Assembly (NCBI GenBank): GCA_044464765.1
Contig: JBIQKZ010000007.1
Span: 62,001-126,000, forward strand
DNA length: 64,000 nucleotides
From: JBIQKZ01 sp044464765
GTDB taxonomy: Bacteria; Pseudomonadota; Gammaproteobacteria; Burkholderiales; Burkholderiaceae_B
Direction: 5' to 3'
This document shows, piece by piece, positions 62,979 through 64,000 of this stretch. Each line of letters begins with the position of its first letter. The stretch's first letter is position 1. The notes under the pieces are model-generated. The model did not search any database and was not told the origin of the DNA. It worked only from the letters and a program-made list of their open reading frames with translations. The position numbers and the translations under genes were made by a program.

Positions 62979-63986
62979 TTAGTTGACTGACCGCTGGTCG
63001 CGCGGCGGCAGGAACTCGCTGGTGAAGATATCGGCGGTCTGGGGCTTGTTCGTGTAGTTGAAGGTCAGGCCGATCTGATCCATGGCTTTATCGAAGCGTG
63101 TGGCATTGATGTCGCCAAGGCCGAATTCCAGAACGTCGGGCGTGATGAAGTTCTTTTCCAGAGCGAGTTTCAGGCGTTGCAGTTCGACATCGCGGTTGGC
63201 AATGGCATTGCGCTTCAAGAGGGCGTCGATCGCGTATTCGGGATCCTTGATGGTCTCTTGGATGCCCTTGATCGTGGCTCGGACGAAGCCTGCAACGGCC
63301 TTGGGGTTGTCCTTCATGAATTGGGGGTTGGCCATGATGGCGTTGCCGTAGAGGTCGACGCCATAGTCGCGCAGCAGCAGCACGACGATGTCGTCATCCT
63401 TGACGCCATTGGCCTTCAGATTCATGAATGATGAAAACCAAAAGCCTGTAATGGCATCGACCTTGCCCTGAGCCAGCATGGGTTCGCGCACGGGGAAACC
63501 GATGTTGTCAATGCGGACCTTGTCGGCGTCGATGTTGTTGGCGGCAACGAAGATGGGCCATTGCGCATAGGCGCCGTCGGGCGCCGGCGCGCCCAGGATC
63601 TTGCCTTCCAGGTCTTTGGGTTTGGTGATGCCTTTGTCTTTCAGGCTGACAATGGAAAAGGCCGGTGTGTCGTAGACCATCATTACGGCTTTGACCGGCG
63701 GGTTGGTGGGGTTGTCGCGGAACTTGATCAGTGAGTTGATGTCGGCAAAGCCCATTTGGTAGGTGCCGGTGGCGACGCGGTTGATTGGTTCGACAGAGCT
63801 TGCGCCCGGGTCGATAGTGACGTCGAGCCCTTCGGCTTTGTAATAGCCTTTGTCGAGCGCAACGAAATAAGGCGCGGCAGGACCCTCGAAGCGCCAGTCG
63901 AGTGCGAATCGAATATCGGTTTGCGCCATGGCCGTGCTTGAGCCCAACGCGATGAGTGCCGAAACCAGAAACTTGGAAATACGCAT
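62979..63986 (-). CDS. ABC transporter substrate-binding protein, NMT1/ThiY-like
   Basis: A 335-residue periplasmic protein with a Sec signal (MRISKFLVSALIALGSSTAMAQ). The mature part starts DIRFALDWRFEGPAAPYFVAL, which matches the NMT1/ThiY group that binds pyrimidine precursors of thiamin (HMP or formyl-aminopyrimidine) or related small molecules; GYYKAEGLDVTIDPGA is typical. Nitrate and sulfonate binders share the fold, so the ligand is not certain. Only 14 bases upstream are in the window, so any riboswitch cannot be judged. Confidence 0.88.
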   Translation of the reverse strand: MRISKFLVSALIALGSSTAMAQTDIRFALDWRFEGPAAPYFVALDKGYYKAEGLDVTIDPGASSVEPINRVATGTYQMGFADINSLIKFRDNPTNPPVKAVMMVYDTPAFSIVSLKDKGITKPKDLEGKILGAPAPDGAYAQWPIFVAANNIDADKVRIDNIGFPVREPMLAQGKVDAITGFWFSSFMNLKANGVKDDDIVVLLLRDYGVDLYGNAIMANPQFMKDNPKAVAGFVRATIKGIQETIKDPEYAIDALLKRNAIANRDVELQRLKLALEKNFITPDVLEFGLGDINATRFDKAMDQIGLTFNYTNKPQTADIFTSEFLPPRDQRSVN

Positions 63987-64000
63987 GCTTTCCTCCGATA

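Overview
The window looks like a chromosomal segment of a betaproteobacterium of the order Burkholderiales, most likely an Alcaligenaceae member near Bordetella, Achromobacter or Pusillimonas. This rests on protein character (Lys/Ala-rich histone H1-like protein, class Ia nrdAB with NrdR boxes, rplM-rpsI followed by argC), moderately high GC and gene style. No species is claimed.

The first half (1-27,500) is core genome: a lipoprotein end, a YggT-type membrane protein, the histone-like protein, nrdAB, gltX, a Pat-like acyltransferase, an esterase with darP, pmbA, an orphan TRAP binding protein, rplM-rpsI, argC, erpA, anmK with an M23 peptidase, tyrS, and glyA-nrdR-ribD-ribE. NrdR is encoded at 25.1 kb, and its two predicted operator boxes lie in front of nrdA at 6.1 kb.

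From 27.5 kb the character changes. A sigma-54 gene (rpoN) sits outside its usual lptB/hpf/ptsN setting, beside a PRC-barrel gene and two divergent sigma-54 activators: one with only an AAA+ and HTH domain, one NtrC-like with a receiver and no kinase nearby. Then follow eight same-direction, mostly overlapping genes for alpha-glucan and trehalose metabolism: glgA, a giant GH13/maltokinase chimera, glgB, glgX, treZ, malQ, treY. The chimera is the oddest gene here. It joins the first ~378 residues of a GlgE maltosyltransferase in frame to a TreS lacking its first two barrel strands, followed by an intact maltokinase.

From 49.3 to 61.3 kb lies a group of envelope, stress and respiratory genes: alpha/beta hydrolase with DUF3182, a secreted PRC-barrel protein, a disordered Pro/Lys/Gln-rich protein damaged by an ISL3 remnant next to tRNA-Ser(GGA), an alternative heme-copper oxidase (subunit II with cytochrome c, a subunit I-III fusion, a small membrane protein), two cytochrome c genes, a YghA-like SDR, a YihY/BrkB protein and a DUF421 protein. 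Nearly every transcription unit in this group, and the cytoplasmic PRC-barrel gene beside rpoN, has a -24/-12 element of form GGCA...TTGC with exact GG-N10-GC spacing, often as divergent pairs. I infer a sigma-54 stress/survival regulon encoded close to its own sigma factor and activators. The last 2.6 kb is an ABC uptake operon of the NMT1/ThiY/SsuA type.
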